From: UBA5078 sp040384465
GTDB taxonomy: Bacteria; Pseudomonadota; Gammaproteobacteria; Pseudomonadales; Pseudohongiellaceae
DNA: 64,000 nucleotides
Direction of reading: 5' to 3'
NCBI GenBank assembly: GCA_040384465.1
Contig: JAZKJF010000004.1
Span: forward strand, 264,633 to 328,632
Shown: positions 25,771 to 35,248 of the stretch, one piece after another
How the letters are laid out: each line of letters opens with the position of its first letter
Numbering within the stretch: the first letter of the stretch is position 1
The notes under the pieces: model-generated
Database searches by the model: none
Seen by the model: only the letters and a program-made list of their open reading frames with translations
What the model was told of the DNA's origin: nothing
Translations under genes and position numbers: made by a program

Positions 25771-27549
25771 TCAGAGGAAATCCATGTCCCCGGCCGTGAG
25801 CCACCAGGCACCAGCCAGCTCCTTGGCCTGCGGTCCGTGCGTCCAAACGTTGCAGGGAATCTCGATGCCCAACTCGCGGCGCTCGCAATCGGGCAATGTG
25901 AAATGCTGTGCCTGACCGGTTGTGATACGACAGCACAAATTGAGACCTTGTTCGGACAAATGCGCGATCAACGCACGCAGCTGATCTGAAATATCGACCA
26001 GCGGCCCGACGATGTCCATCAGCAACCGGCCAGTCTCCTGCGCCTTCAATATGGCCAGTGCGTTTATCTCGCCGCTGTTACGACGACGCAGTGCCACACA
26101 CTCATAAGCACCGGCCGCCCACAAAGGATGTGAGCAGTAGCGATAGTGCAGATACGCATAGTCGCGCACACCAACGATCTGAGCACGCAGGTCGTTAGCC
26201 ATCTGCTCCCACAGCGCATCCACTGTGTGCCTGCTGTCAGCACTGTCCAGTACGAAGGGCGTTACTTCGAAGTCGGTCGTCAGGGGCTCAGGCCGCGCGG
26301 CGTAGTGCAACTCGATAAAGCTGTCAGTGGTCTCGTACAGCCCCAACCGTTTCGCCACCTGCAGCACCCGCTTGTTGGGGAACCCGAAACCCAGCAGGTG
26401 TTCTGCCGCATTCCCGATGTGTTGTTCCAGAAATGTGGCGGCCGTCTTGAAAAACAATGTGTCCCGGTTCGCGAAACTGCGGTACTCCGGCATGACCATC
26501 ACGTCACAGATCTGGATTGCTTTGTTCGGCTCACCGAAGAAGCGGATGTCGCGTGGAGCGCCACCGTAGTGGCCCACCAGCAACCCGTCAACGCGTGCGC
26601 ACACGGCGCGGCCTCGGCCGTTCCCGTATTTCCAATGCCAGACGGCATGATCAAACCGTGCCTCGAAACTGCTCTCGAATACCGGTTGGATTTCGTCGAC
26701 GGTAAAGGAACCGATGTTGCCGTAGCTAACTACATGCTCACGTCGCGGGCCGCAGCGCAAATCGAGCAGGGCATAACCCAGCCGCCCGCTAACGAATTTT
26801 TCATGCAGGGTGTCGAGCGCCGCACTCAGTGCGTCAACGCTGGCCTCTTCCATTTTCAGCGTCACACATAAGGCGGCGCTGTGTTTGCGCAGCAAGTTCT
26901 GAATCAGCCTGAGGCCGGGTGCAACCTCTTTCCCCCATTGCTGCTGTCTTTCCAGCACCAGACCGGAGCGCTCGGCCAGTTGCAGAAAATGCGCCAGCAG
27001 AGGACGCGGTTCGGGTTCCCCGCGGCTGTCGTCCAGCAAAAACTCTTCTGCGATGAGCAGCTGCCCGCCCGGACGCAACAGCTCACTGGCCCGCGCCATC
27101 AGCAATAGCGGATCGAGATATTGTGCTGATTGCTGCAGCACCAGAATGTCAAAGCGCTCGGCTGTCTGCCATTGCGCCAGATCGGCATGAAGAAATTGCA
27201 CATTCTCTGTGACATCGTTAATCCCAATCGACGTGACATGGCGCCATTCTTCCGCACTATTGGACAAGGCCAGTACCCGATAGCCCAAAGTGCCGAGCGT
27301 ATGCGCCAGTGCGCCACTGCCGAACCCCCACTCCAGCACACTGCCCGGTGCAGGCAGCAGCAATGCCTGCAGAAGTTCCTGGGCACGCTGCTGTGCAAGG
27401 GGGTAGTCCAGCAAATGCTCTGCTGTCACGTCTGCCGCATCGAAGACACCAAAATGCAGATGCATTGTCTGCTCGTACGCTGCGCCATATTCAAGAGCGA
27501 GCGTCTGGCCATACACATTCAGTGGGAAAGGGAGAAGGCGAAAATTCAT
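25771..27549 (-). CDS. Methyltransferase fused to GNAT-like acetyltransferase domain(s)
   Basis: A 592-residue soluble protein. Residues about 50-240 are a class I SAM methyltransferase with motif I VLEWGFGSGALA (71-82) and a LLRPGGQLLIAEEF segment. Residues about 265-440 resemble a GNAT acyltransferase (AIQICDVMVMPEYRS, then LGFGFPNKRVLQVAKRLGLY). The last part (YAYLHYRYCSHPLW, LLMDIVGP) looks like a second GNAT-type half. Such GNAT proteins are often near polysaccharide genes, but none are here. Substrates are unknown. The ATG at 27549 is chosen because a good promoter lies upstream at 27589-27617; an ATG at 27573 would leave almost no leader. Confidence 0.75.
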   Translation of the reverse strand: MNFRLLPFPLNVYGQTLALEYGAAYEQTMHLHFGVFDAADVTAEHLLDYPLAQQRAQELLQALLLPAPGSVLEWGFGSGALAHTLGTLGYRVLALSNSAEEWRHVTSIGINDVTENVQFLHADLAQWQTAERFDILVLQQSAQYLDPLLLMARASELLRPGGQLLIAEEFLLDDSRGEPEPRPLLAHFLQLAERSGLVLERQQQWGKEVAPGLRLIQNLLRKHSAALCVTLKMEEASVDALSAALDTLHEKFVSGRLGYALLDLRCGPRREHVVSYGNIGSFTVDEIQPVFESSFEARFDHAVWHWKYGNGRGRAVCARVDGLLVGHYGGAPRDIRFFGEPNKAIQICDVMVMPEYRSFANRDTLFFKTAATFLEQHIGNAAEHLLGFGFPNKRVLQVAKRLGLYETTDSFIELHYAARPEPLTTDFEVTPFVLDSADSRHTVDALWEQMANDLRAQIVGVRDYAYLHYRYCSHPLWAAGAYECVALRRRNSGEINALAILKAQETGRLLMDIVGPLVDISDQLRALIAHLSEQGLNLCCRITTGQAQHFTLPDCERRELGIEIPCNVWTHGPQAKELAGAWWLTAGDMDFL

Positions 27550-27588
27550 CAGGATCAGCGTGTTGTCCGGCATCGATATCGGTGCTGC

Positions 27589-27617
27589 ACTATAACCGGT
27601 TCGCCAGAGAGGCGCAA
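27589..27617 (-). promoter_or_regulatory. Predicted promoter of the methyltransferase/GNAT fusion
   Basis: On the minus strand TTGCGC (27612-27617) and TATAGT (27589-27594) are separated by 17 bp. Transcription should start near 27582, about 33 bases before the preferred ATG. Confidence 0.55.
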
Positions 27618-27670
27618 AAACGCAGCCAGTGCAGCGGCAAAGCGCTGAGCACTGGGGTAGAATGCCAGCC

Positions 27671-29029
27671 ATGAAAAACACCATCAGCACAGGCACTCTG
27701 CGCGCCAGCATTCTGCAACTGCTCAGGCCGGAGGCGGCAGGCAGCAACAGCACCTCACGGCAGGCGCTGTTGCGATTGATGTTGCTGCGCTTGCTGGTCA
27801 CCATCCTCAGCATTGTCGGCGCGCTGATCTTCAACGCCTTCTCGCCACTCATCGTGCCACTGCCACTGCTCGGCATCATGGTCGTGGTGATTCTGGCGTC
27901 GATCTGCCTGGGCTACTGGCGACTGCGCCGCAAGCACTTGATCTCGCAACGCGAACTGTTCTGCCATCTCGTCATGGACGTGATCTTTCTGGTCACCATC
28001 GTGTTCTACACCGGGGGTGCGAGTAATCCCCTGATCTCGTATCTGCTGGTATTGCTTGCCGTTGGTGCCACCTTGCTCACCCAGTTTTATGTGAATATTT
28101 TTGCTGCCACCAGCATCGCGCTGTATTCCTTCTTTCTGTTCAGCGAACTGCAGACCGATCACACCGATCATCTGATGGTCAATTTTCAACTGCACCTGGT
28201 GGGGATGTGGGTCACCTTCGTGGTCAGTGCCTTACTGATTACGCTGTTCGTGACGCGTATGGCGGAGGCGATTCGCAGCCGCGAACTGACACTGGCCAAG
28301 GCCCGCGAAAATGAAATGCGCAACGAACAGCTGGTGGCTATCGGCACACTGGCGGCCGGCACTGCTCACGCGCTGGGCACTCCTCTGTCCACCATGGCGG
28401 TCCTGTTGACCGATCTGGACAGAATGAGTGAAGAACAATTGCACAGCAGCCACATCAAACCCGATATCAGTCTGCTCAAACAACAAGTCACGCGCTGTAA
28501 AGATTCCCTCAATCAGCTGACCCGTTTCTACAACAAATCAGATTCCCGGCACCCGGACACTGCAGAGCTGGCTACTTTCATGGACGATATCCGCGACTAC
28601 ATCGTCAACATTCACCCGCGTGCCAATGTCCGGTTCACTCTGGAAGACGGTGCGCACATCACCATGATTTCCACCGATCTGACACTGCGGCATGCGGTCA
28701 TCAATCTGATCGAGAATGCCATTCGTGCCGCTCGCAGTCTGGTCACGGTCACCGCGAGTCTGAATTCGGAGAGCCCGCCGGGAATCGAGATCACCGTCGG
28801 TGACGACGGCCCCGGAATACCGGAGTCAGTGATGGAGAACATGGGCGAACCATTCATCTCCACACGCAAGGACAGCATGGGGCTCGGCATCTTTCTGGCC
28901 AACGCCGCGATTCAGCGCAGCGGCGGCAGTATCGAGATGTTCAACCTGAAGACGGGAGGCGCGAAGAGCATCATCCGTCTGCCACCAAGCAGCACGATGG
29001 CCAGCAAGATGAGTGAACAAGATGAGTGA
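27671..29029 (+). CDS. regB: RegB/PrrB-type redox sensor histidine kinase
   Basis: A 452-residue membrane kinase. Six hydrophobic helices span about residues 35-195. The quinone-binding motif of RegB appears as YTGGASNPLISYLL (113-126). The phospho-acceptor is His233 in AAGTAHALGTPLS; the usual Glu after His is Ala here. A cysteine at 276 (VTRCKDSL) sits at the position of the RegB redox-sensing Cys. The ATPase domain has NLIENAIRAA and GDDGPGIPE. It senses electron transport state and controls RegA. An ATG at 27662 is an alternative start. It overlaps regA. Confidence 0.88.
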   Translation: MKNTISTGTLRASILQLLRPEAAGSNSTSRQALLRLMLLRLLVTILSIVGALIFNAFSPLIVPLPLLGIMVVVILASICLGYWRLRRKHLISQRELFCHLVMDVIFLVTIVFYTGGASNPLISYLLVLLAVGATLLTQFYVNIFAATSIALYSFFLFSELQTDHTDHLMVNFQLHLVGMWVTFVVSALLITLFVTRMAEAIRSRELTLAKARENEMRNEQLVAIGTLAAGTAHALGTPLSTMAVLLTDLDRMSEEQLHSSHIKPDISLLKQQVTRCKDSLNQLTRFYNKSDSRHPDTAELATFMDDIRDYIVNIHPRANVRFTLEDGAHITMISTDLTLRHAVINLIENAIRAARSLVTVTASLNSESPPGIEITVGDDGPGIPESVMENMGEPFISTRKDSMGLGIFLANAAIQRSGGSIEMFNLKTGGAKSIIRLPPSSTMASKMSEQDE

Positions 29030-29597
29030 ACAAGAGCCCGGGATGAACGCAGGCAACATGCTGCTGGTCGAAGATGACGAGGTGTTCGCTCATGTGGTCG
29101 GCCGGGCCATGCGTCAACGCGGTTATGAGGTGACTCACGCCAGTAATCTGCTCGCCGCGAAAAGCTGCATCGAGCAGGTCAGTCGCGAGGATGACAGTTT
29201 CGATCAGGCGATTCTCGATCTCAATCTCGGAGGGCACTCGTCGCTGGAATTGATACCGGTGTTGAAAGACGCCAATCCGCACATGCAGATTCTGGTGCTG
29301 ACCGGCTACGCCAGCATCGCCACGGCTGTCGATGCCATCAAATTGGGTGCGACCAACTATCTTGCGAAGCCCGCCGATGCCGACGAGATTCTGGCAGCGC
29401 TGGAACTGGACACAGGCAGTCCTGCTGAACATCACACCTCCATTCAGGAACCCATGTCAGTGCGTCGCCTGGAATGGGAGCACATTCAGAAAGTGCTAAA
29501 AGAGCACGACGGCAATATCTCCGAAACCGCCAGACAACTGAAGATGCATCGCCGCACATTGCAGCGCAAATTGCAGAAAAAACCTGTCGCTCGCTAG
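29022..29597 (+). CDS. regA: RegA/PrrA/ActR-type response regulator
   Basis: A 191-residue regulator. The receiver domain has acidic pocket LLVEDDE, phospho-acceptor Asp in FDQAILDLNLGG and Lys in NYLAKPADADE. The C-terminal Fis-type helix-turn-helix reads ISETARQLKMHRRTLQRKL, characteristic of RegA. It is coupled to regB by an 8-bp overlap. Start at 29022 is in a 13-bp direct repeat, so the kinase ends and the regulator begins with nearly the same residues (MSEQ). RegA systems control respiration, carbon and nitrogen metabolism in response to oxygen. Confidence 0.9.
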   Translation: MSEQEPGMNAGNMLLVEDDEVFAHVVGRAMRQRGYEVTHASNLLAAKSCIEQVSREDDSFDQAILDLNLGGHSSLELIPVLKDANPHMQILVLTGYASIATAVDAIKLGATNYLAKPADADEILAALELDTGSPAEHHTSIQEPMSVRRLEWEHIQKVLKEHDGNISETARQLKMHRRTLQRKLQKKPVAR

Positions 29598-29618
29598 GGC
29601 TGTGCTCACCGATCAAGC

Positions 29619-29642
29619 AGGTCAGCGCGAGTGTGCTGACCT
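29619..29642. terminator. Hairpin between converging regA and SDR genes
   Basis: AGGTCAGC (29619-29626) pairs with GCTGACCT (29635-29642) around 8 bases. There is no U-run on either side, so it is only a possible bidirectional 3'-end structure. Confidence 0.35.
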
Positions 29643-29649
29643 CGTGAAA

Positions 29650-30441
29650 TCAACGCCGCATCAAGGGCACCGAGTTCAGATGCCTGCCGCCATCAACGAT
29701 CAAAGTTTCACCAGTGACAATCTGCGGCCCGGTAATGAAATGCAGAATCGCTTCTGCCACTGTGTCCGGACAGGCCGTGACTCCAAGCGGGGCATTGCGC
29801 TCGTTATGCAGTTTCGCCGCCTCGTACTGTGCGTCTCCCAGTCCTTCGCGCAACCAGTCACCTTGAATGAAACCCGGGCACACGGCATTGATGCGGATTT
29901 TTGGCCCGAGTGCGCGCGCCAGTGACAGTGTCATCGTCACCAGTGCACCCTTCGACGCGGCATAGGCAACGGAACTGCCGATGCCTGTCAGCGCAGCAGT
30001 CGAGGCAACATTCACTACCACCCCACCCTGCTCCTGACCTTGCATCGCTGTCGCCGCCGCGCGAATCATTTGATACGGCCCGATCACGTTGACCGCATAA
30101 ATCGATTGGAAGTCGTCAGCCTCCAGCCCATCGAGATTGTCGTGTGCGCAGAATTTCGTAGTGCCCGCATTATTGACCACAATATCCACATGTCCCCACT
30201 TGGCCAGCGCCTGTTCTACCATCGCCCGGCATTCCGTATCACTGGCGACATTGGCTTTGCACACCAGTGCTTGAACGCCCAGACTCTCGCATGCGCGCGC
30301 AACCTCTTGGGCGGCGTCGGCACTGCGGCTGTAATTGATGACGACATGGCACCCCTGTGATGCCAGCAGGCGGGCGGTCGCCGCACCGACACCAGTGCCT
30401 GCACCCGTGACAATGGCCACTTTGCCTTTGATATCTCTCAT
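29650..30441 (-). CDS. Short-chain dehydrogenase/reductase (FabG-like SDR)
   Basis: A 263-residue SDR with the cofactor loop TGAGTGVGAAT (about 13-23), NNAG (about 92-95), catalytic Ser in NVASTAALTG and the YAASK motif (about 160-164). A basic residue at the end of strand 2 (NYSRSAD) favours NADPH. It probably acts on a 3-oxoacyl or similar carbonyl compound; the substrate is unknown. It converges on regA and diverges from the RND pump genes. Confidence 0.88.
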   Translation of the reverse strand: MRDIKGKVAIVTGAGTGVGAATARLLASQGCHVVINYSRSADAAQEVARACESLGVQALVCKANVASDTECRAMVEQALAKWGHVDIVVNNAGTTKFCAHDNLDGLEADDFQSIYAVNVIGPYQMIRAAATAMQGQEQGGVVVNVASTAALTGIGSSVAYAASKGALVTMTLSLARALGPKIRINAVCPGFIQGDWLREGLGDAQYEAAKLHNERNAPLGVTACPDTVAEAILHFITGPQIVTGETLIVDGGRHLNSVPLMRR

Positions 30442-30828
30442 CGCGCGTCTACCTTTGTTAAGAACTTTCTGTTGAGATTCCTCCGGATTCTACTTCACAA
30501 GTCTCGCCAGAACGACGATTCGGACGTTTAATTGCGTTGCAATGAACAGTTTGTTGGTTACAATGCGTAACACAAAAAAAGCATGGTTCAGGCCGACAGC
30601 AGCGCTATAATTTCGCGCTCTCTAGCGGCCCCGATCACCTCCGAATGCTAAGCCCGAACAACGCCTTTCTAACCGTCGTTTTGCACATTGAACCGAGCCA
30701 CGATCATGAAGCGAGCGTCATATCCATCGCCAATGCTCTGACCCCCATATACCCCAAAATCTGATTCCACCGCACGGCAGAAGACTGTCTGTGGAAGTCG
30801 GAAAAATATCTCAATACTGGAGACAGCA
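30442..30828. other. Intergenic region between the SDR and the RND efflux operon
   Basis: 387 bp without a convincing gene. A perfect TATAAT (30606-30611) on the plus strand may be the -10 of the efflux operon, with no good -35, leaving a leader of about 210 nt. A short inverted repeat GTTAC-N5-GTAAC (30557-30571) lies before it and may be a regulator site. GGAGA precedes the GTG start of the adaptor gene. Confidence 0.4.
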
Positions 30829-31962
30829 GTGAAATCAAAGTATGCAGTGACCATCGGTCTGACAGTGGTGGTGGTGGTCTGGATGTTGTTACCGCGTGAG
30901 CGTGGTTTGTTCGACGATGGCTTCGCACTTCCCGAGAATGACACAACCGTCAGTGCCGTCGGCAATGATGGCACCATCACCAACGATAATCAGAGCTTCA
31001 CTGTGCGGGTCGCCAGAATCAACGCGCAGGATTATCAGGAGCGCGTCCGCGTGCGCGGACAAACCAAAGCCTTCCGCCACGTCGACGTACGTGCCGAAGT
31101 ATCTGGCCGCGTTGTTGCCACTCCGGTCGCGCGGGGCGCACGGGTCAACGCGGGGGATCTGCTCTGTGAAATCGCGGTAGACACGCGCGCCGCCGACCTG
31201 CAGGAAGCTCGCAGCCGCCAGGAAGAGGCGCAATTGGAATATAACGGTGCACTCGATCTTCAGGAACGCGGATTACAGTCTCGCGTCAGCATCGCCCAGA
31301 TGAAAGCAGCACTGGATTCCAGTACTGCCGCCGTGACGCGGGCCGAGTTGAATCTGAACCGCACCCGCATCACCGCACCTTTTGCCGGCATCATGGAAAC
31401 ACGCGCCGTCGAGGTAGGGAATCTGATGGACATGGGGGGCACGTGTGCTTCGTTGCTCGATGACTCTCCCATGCTGTTGATTGGACAGGTGCCAGAGACC
31501 GATGTCGGCAAACTCACTGTCGGTGCAGACGTGAGTGCCACCCTGCTGAGTGGTGAAACGGTTGCAGGAAAACTGACCTATGTGTCCCGTGCCGCCGACA
31601 CCAGCGCACGCAGTTACGGCATTGAAGTCGAAATCGACAGTGGCTATGACGCCATCCGTCAGGGCATCACGGCCGAGATCTATATCGCCGGTGCCCAGAC
31701 ACGTGCGCATCTGATTCCTCCCTCTGCACTGACCTTGAACGATGAAGGCATCATGGGCGTGAAGACGCTAGATCAAAACAATGTCGTCCAGTTCTCACCC
31801 GTGACGGTCATCGGCGAGAATACCAGTGTCGACCCCGGGATGTGGGTGCTGGGCCTGCCCGAGCAAAGCGTGGTGATCACACTTGGCCAGGAAATCGTTT
31901 TCCCGGGGCAACCTGTCAGTGCCGACTTCAGTTGGTCCACAAGCAACGCTTCAGCGCAGTAA
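30829..31962 (+). CDS. RND efflux periplasmic adaptor (MFP) subunit
   Basis: A 377-residue HlyD/AcrA-type adaptor anchored by an N-terminal hydrophobic segment (about 4-20). RVRGQTKAFRHVDVRAEVSG (about 78-97) is the start of the lipoyl-like domain; a coiled-coil hairpin follows (LQEARSRQEEAQLEYNGALD), then TRITAPFAGIMETRAVEVGN. It joins the pump to an outer-membrane channel. GTG at 30829 is supported by GGAGA five bases before. 15 bp separate it from the pump gene. Confidence 0.92.
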   Translation: MKSKYAVTIGLTVVVVVWMLLPRERGLFDDGFALPENDTTVSAVGNDGTITNDNQSFTVRVARINAQDYQERVRVRGQTKAFRHVDVRAEVSGRVVATPVARGARVNAGDLLCEIAVDTRAADLQEARSRQEEAQLEYNGALDLQERGLQSRVSIAQMKAALDSSTAAVTRAELNLNRTRITAPFAGIMETRAVEVGNLMDMGGTCASLLDDSPMLLIGQVPETDVGKLTVGADVSATLLSGETVAGKLTYVSRAADTSARSYGIEVEIDSGYDAIRQGITAEIYIAGAQTRAHLIPPSALTLNDEGIMGVKTLDQNNVVQFSPVTVIGENTSVDPGMWVLGLPEQSVVITLGQEIVFPGQPVSADFSWSTSNASAQ

Positions 31963-31977
31963 CAAGGGGTTCACGCC

Positions 31978-34900
31978 ATGACGTATATAAAAGCTGCGAT
32001 CTCCCGGGCCAGAACCACCCTCAGCGTGTTCGTCCTGATCATGCTGACCGGGTTCGTTTCCTATCTGTCGATACCGGTGGAACTGAACCCCGACGTCACC
32101 GTGCCCATCGTCGTCACCACTATCATCCACGAGGGTATTTCTCCCGAGGATGCGGAACGCTTGCTCGCCAAACCCACGGAAGTGGAGCTGAAGACTATCG
32201 AAGGGGTTACCCAGATCAGCTCGTTCTCCAGTGAAGGAGCGGCGACGGTTATCGTGGAGTTCGACGTGAGTTTCGACTCCAGCCAGGCACTGCTGGACAC
32301 CCGCGCCGCCATCGATAAAGCGAAAGCCCGCTTCCCTCAGTCCACAGAGGAACCGCTGGTTCAGGAAGTGTCTGCGGCTACCGCACCCGTGGTACAGATT
32401 GCGATCAGTGGCAATGGCGTGCCCGAACGCGTGCTCCTGCAAGTTGCTCAGGATCTGCAGCGCGAGATCGAGACCCTGCCGGAAATCCTCAGTGCCGACA
32501 TGGTCGGCAACCGGGAAGAACTGCTGGAAGCCATCATCGATCCGGCCCAACTGGAAACCTATGGGCTCACCAATCAGCAGATCGTGCAGGCCGTCAACAG
32601 CAACAACCGCCTGATTCCTGCCGGTGCTGTCAATACCGGCCAAGGCAGCTTCTCGGTCAAACTGCCAGGCCTCATTGAATCAGAACAGGACCTCTTCGAT
32701 CTGCCCATCGCCGCCAACAACAATGGCGTGCTGACACTCAGTGATATCGCTGAAATCCGCCGCACTTTCAAAGATGCACAGCGCTACTCCTTCGCGGACG
32801 GTGAGCGCTCCATCTCCATCACCATCCAGAAACGCAAGGGTGCGAATCTGATCGAGGCAATGGAAAAAATCGACGTCATCGTCAAGGACATGCTGCCCGA
32901 TCTGCCACCGGCCGTGACCATTTCCTACATGAACAACACGATCCCTATGGTGCTGGAACAGAATCTCGGTCTGCAAGGCAACATGGTCTCCTCTATCGTA
33001 CTGGTGCTGATCGTGGTGATTGCTGCGGTGGGTGTGCGTTCTGGAATCGTGGTCGCCATGGCTGTCCCCTTCTCGTTCTTTTTTGCGTTCATCGTCATTT
33101 CGATGCTGGGGTTTACCTACAACTTCATGGTGATCTTCGGCATGCTGCTGGGGCTGGGGATGCTGGTCGATGGCGCGGTCGTGATGGTGGAATTCGCCGA
33201 CACCAAAATCGCCGAAGGCTATACCCGGACGGATGCCTACATCGAAACCATCAACCGTATGTTCTGGCCCATCATGGCCTCAACACTAACGACGCTGGCG
33301 GCGTTCTTGCCAATGATGTTCTGGCCGGGCATCGCTGGTGAGTTCATGCGTTATCTGCCGATCACCGTGTTCGCGGTACTGGTCGGTTCCCTGCTTTACG
33401 CTCTGTTATTTGCTCCTGTCATCGGAGCACTGTTCGGCAGTACCACGCCGGTCAAAGGCAAAGAACAGTCCGTCAACTACGATGAGGTCGACACCAAGCA
33501 CCTGACCGGTGTCAGCAGGATTTATGGTGCCGTACTGCGTGGTGCCGTGCGCTCGCCCGGATTGATCTTCCTCGGCAGTGTCGCCACGCTGGTGAGCATT
33601 GTCTTCGCCTACGTCAACTACGGTGCGGGATTCGAGTTCTTTACCGCAGTGGAGCCGAATCAGACGCGTGTGCAAATCTTCGCGCGCGGCAACTATTCGC
33701 CCGAAGAAATTCGCGACATGGTCGTGGATGTTGAAAAGCGCATTGTCGAAGTCGGGCATATCAAGAACGTCGTCACGCAGTCGGGTGCCGGGCAGAGTCT
33801 TGGTGGCGGACAGAGTGCGGCGCCAGATCTGATCGGGACCATTTTCGTCGAATTCACGGACAGACGGACTCGCGATGTCGATGGTTTCGAGATCGAGGAT
33901 TTGTACCGGGAAGCCATTCGGGACATTCCGGGATTGAAAGCCGAGATTGCGACCATTGAAACCGGGCCTCCCGTCGGCAAGGAACTCCAGATCGAACTGT
34001 ATGGCGACAATCTCGACGACCTCATCAGTGAGGGACGACGTCTGCGAACGCATCTGGAAAGCGGGATGGACGGCCTCATCGACATCGACGACACGACGCC
34101 TATCCCCGGCATCGAATGGCGCCTGAATGTCGACCGCGCCCGTGCTGCCATGTTTGGAGCCAACATCTCCGAAGTCGGTACCGCTGTGCAACTGATGACC
34201 AACGGAGTGTTCATGGGCGACTATCGCCCGGATGACACAGAAGACGAGGTAGACATTCGTATTCGCTATCCCGAGGAATATCGAGGACTGGAGCAGATCG
34301 ACACGATTCAGGTCAACACCGCCAGAGGACTCGCACCGGTCAGTAGCTTCATCTCGCGCGAGCCAGGCCCCAAAGTCAGCTCGATTCAACGTGTCGATGG
34401 CAACAAGGTGATCTATATCCGTGGCAACCCCGCGCCAGGGGTCATCATGGACACCAAGCTGCAGGAGATTCGTCAGTGGTTGGATGAGAATCCATTGCTG
34501 CCAGGAGTGAATTATCAGTTCCGAGGTGCCAACGAGGAACAAGAGCAGTCCATGGCCTTCCTGATGCAGGCTTTCTCCTTGTCGCTGGCGTTGATGGCGG
34601 TGCTGCTGGTGACCCAGTTCAACAGTTTCTATCAGGCCTTGCTGATTCTCTCTGCCGTCTTGCTGTCCACAACAGGGGTACTGTTGGGACTGCTGATTAC
34701 CGGAGATACTTTCAGCGTCATTCTCACCGGCGTGGGGATCGTGGCCTTGGCGGGGATCATCGTGAACAACAACATCATCCTCATCGATACCTTCAATTTC
34801 CTGAGAGCCACCCGCAAGGACTGGGATCTGCAGGAAGTGATCGTACAGACTGGCGTGCAACGGTTGCGACCGGTATTCCTCACCACGTTCACCACTGCCT

Positions 34901-35172
34901 TCGGCCTGCTGCCTCTGGCGATGCATGTGTCGGTCGACCTGATCACGGCGGAGATCGAAGTGGGCGGCCCCATCACATCGCAATGGGTGAAGCTGGCCAG
35001 TGCGATTGTGTTCGGCATGGGCTTCGGCACTATCCTGACCTTGATCGTAACGCCTGCGATGCTGGCACTGCCTTCGAAATTGCGAGGGTATCTGGCGGAT
35101 ATTCGCAAAATGCTGTCACGCAAAGGTGAACCGCCTGCGTCGCGCTCGGAGCCACGGTTCGGCGCCCAATAA
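31978..35172 (+). CDS. RND efflux transporter
   Basis: A 1064-residue inner-membrane pump of the resistance-nodulation-division family, with 12 helices and two large periplasmic loops. It starts with the usual helix 1, which leads into VELNPDVTVPIVVTTI; the proton-relay helix 4 has GLGMLVDGAVVMVE with an Asp. Helices 7-12 end near FGMGFGTILTLIVTPAMLAL. The substrate is unknown; the sequence fits the multidrug or lipid export HAE group rather than the metal group. No TolC-like channel or repressor is next to it. A strong terminator follows. Confidence 0.94.
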   Translation: MTYIKAAISRARTTLSVFVLIMLTGFVSYLSIPVELNPDVTVPIVVTTIIHEGISPEDAERLLAKPTEVELKTIEGVTQISSFSSEGAATVIVEFDVSFDSSQALLDTRAAIDKAKARFPQSTEEPLVQEVSAATAPVVQIAISGNGVPERVLLQVAQDLQREIETLPEILSADMVGNREELLEAIIDPAQLETYGLTNQQIVQAVNSNNRLIPAGAVNTGQGSFSVKLPGLIESEQDLFDLPIAANNNGVLTLSDIAEIRRTFKDAQRYSFADGERSISITIQKRKGANLIEAMEKIDVIVKDMLPDLPPAVTISYMNNTIPMVLEQNLGLQGNMVSSIVLVLIVVIAAVGVRSGIVVAMAVPFSFFFAFIVISMLGFTYNFMVIFGMLLGLGMLVDGAVVMVEFADTKIAEGYTRTDAYIETINRMFWPIMASTLTTLAAFLPMMFWPGIAGEFMRYLPITVFAVLVGSLLYALLFAPVIGALFGSTTPVKGKEQSVNYDEVDTKHLTGVSRIYGAVLRGAVRSPGLIFLGSVATLVSIVFAYVNYGAGFEFFTAVEPNQTRVQIFARGNYSPEEIRDMVVDVEKRIVEVGHIKNVVTQSGAGQSLGGGQSAAPDLIGTIFVEFTDRRTRDVDGFEIEDLYREAIRDIPGLKAEIATIETGPPVGKELQIELYGDNLDDLISEGRRLRTHLESGMDGLIDIDDTTPIPGIEWRLNVDRARAAMFGANISEVGTAVQLMTNGVFMGDYRPDDTEDEVDIRIRYPEEYRGLEQIDTIQVNTARGLAPVSSFISREPGPKVSSIQRVDGNKVIYIRGNPAPGVIMDTKLQEIRQWLDENPLLPGVNYQFRGANEEQEQSMAFLMQAFSLSLALMAVLLVTQFNSFYQALLILSAVLLSTTGVLLGLLITGDTFSVILTGVGIVALAGIIVNNNIILIDTFNFLRATRKDWDLQEVIVQTGVQRLRPVFLTTFTTAFGLLPLAMHVSVDLITAEIEVGGPITSQWVKLASAIVFGMGFGTILTLIVTPAMLALPSKLRGYLADIRKMLSRKGEPPASRSEPRFGAQ

Positions 35173-35217
35173 GTTGCAGTATCGAGCAAAAAATACTGAA
35201 CGAGCATTCGTTTTCGC

Positions 35218-35248
35218 GCAGGCCATCACCCGATGGCCTGCTGTTTTT
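35218..35248 (+). terminator. Rho-independent terminator of the RND operon
   Basis: GCAGGCCATC (35218-35227) pairs perfectly with GATGGCCTGC (35232-35241) around a 4-base loop, followed by TGTTTTT. It is the best terminator in the window and lies 45 bp after the pump stop codon. Confidence 0.9.

Noticed and set aside
33406..34983. A 525-codon open frame antisense to the RND pump
   Set aside because: The pump is certain by family. The antisense product is a low-quality, His/Gln-rich translation typical of shadow frames.
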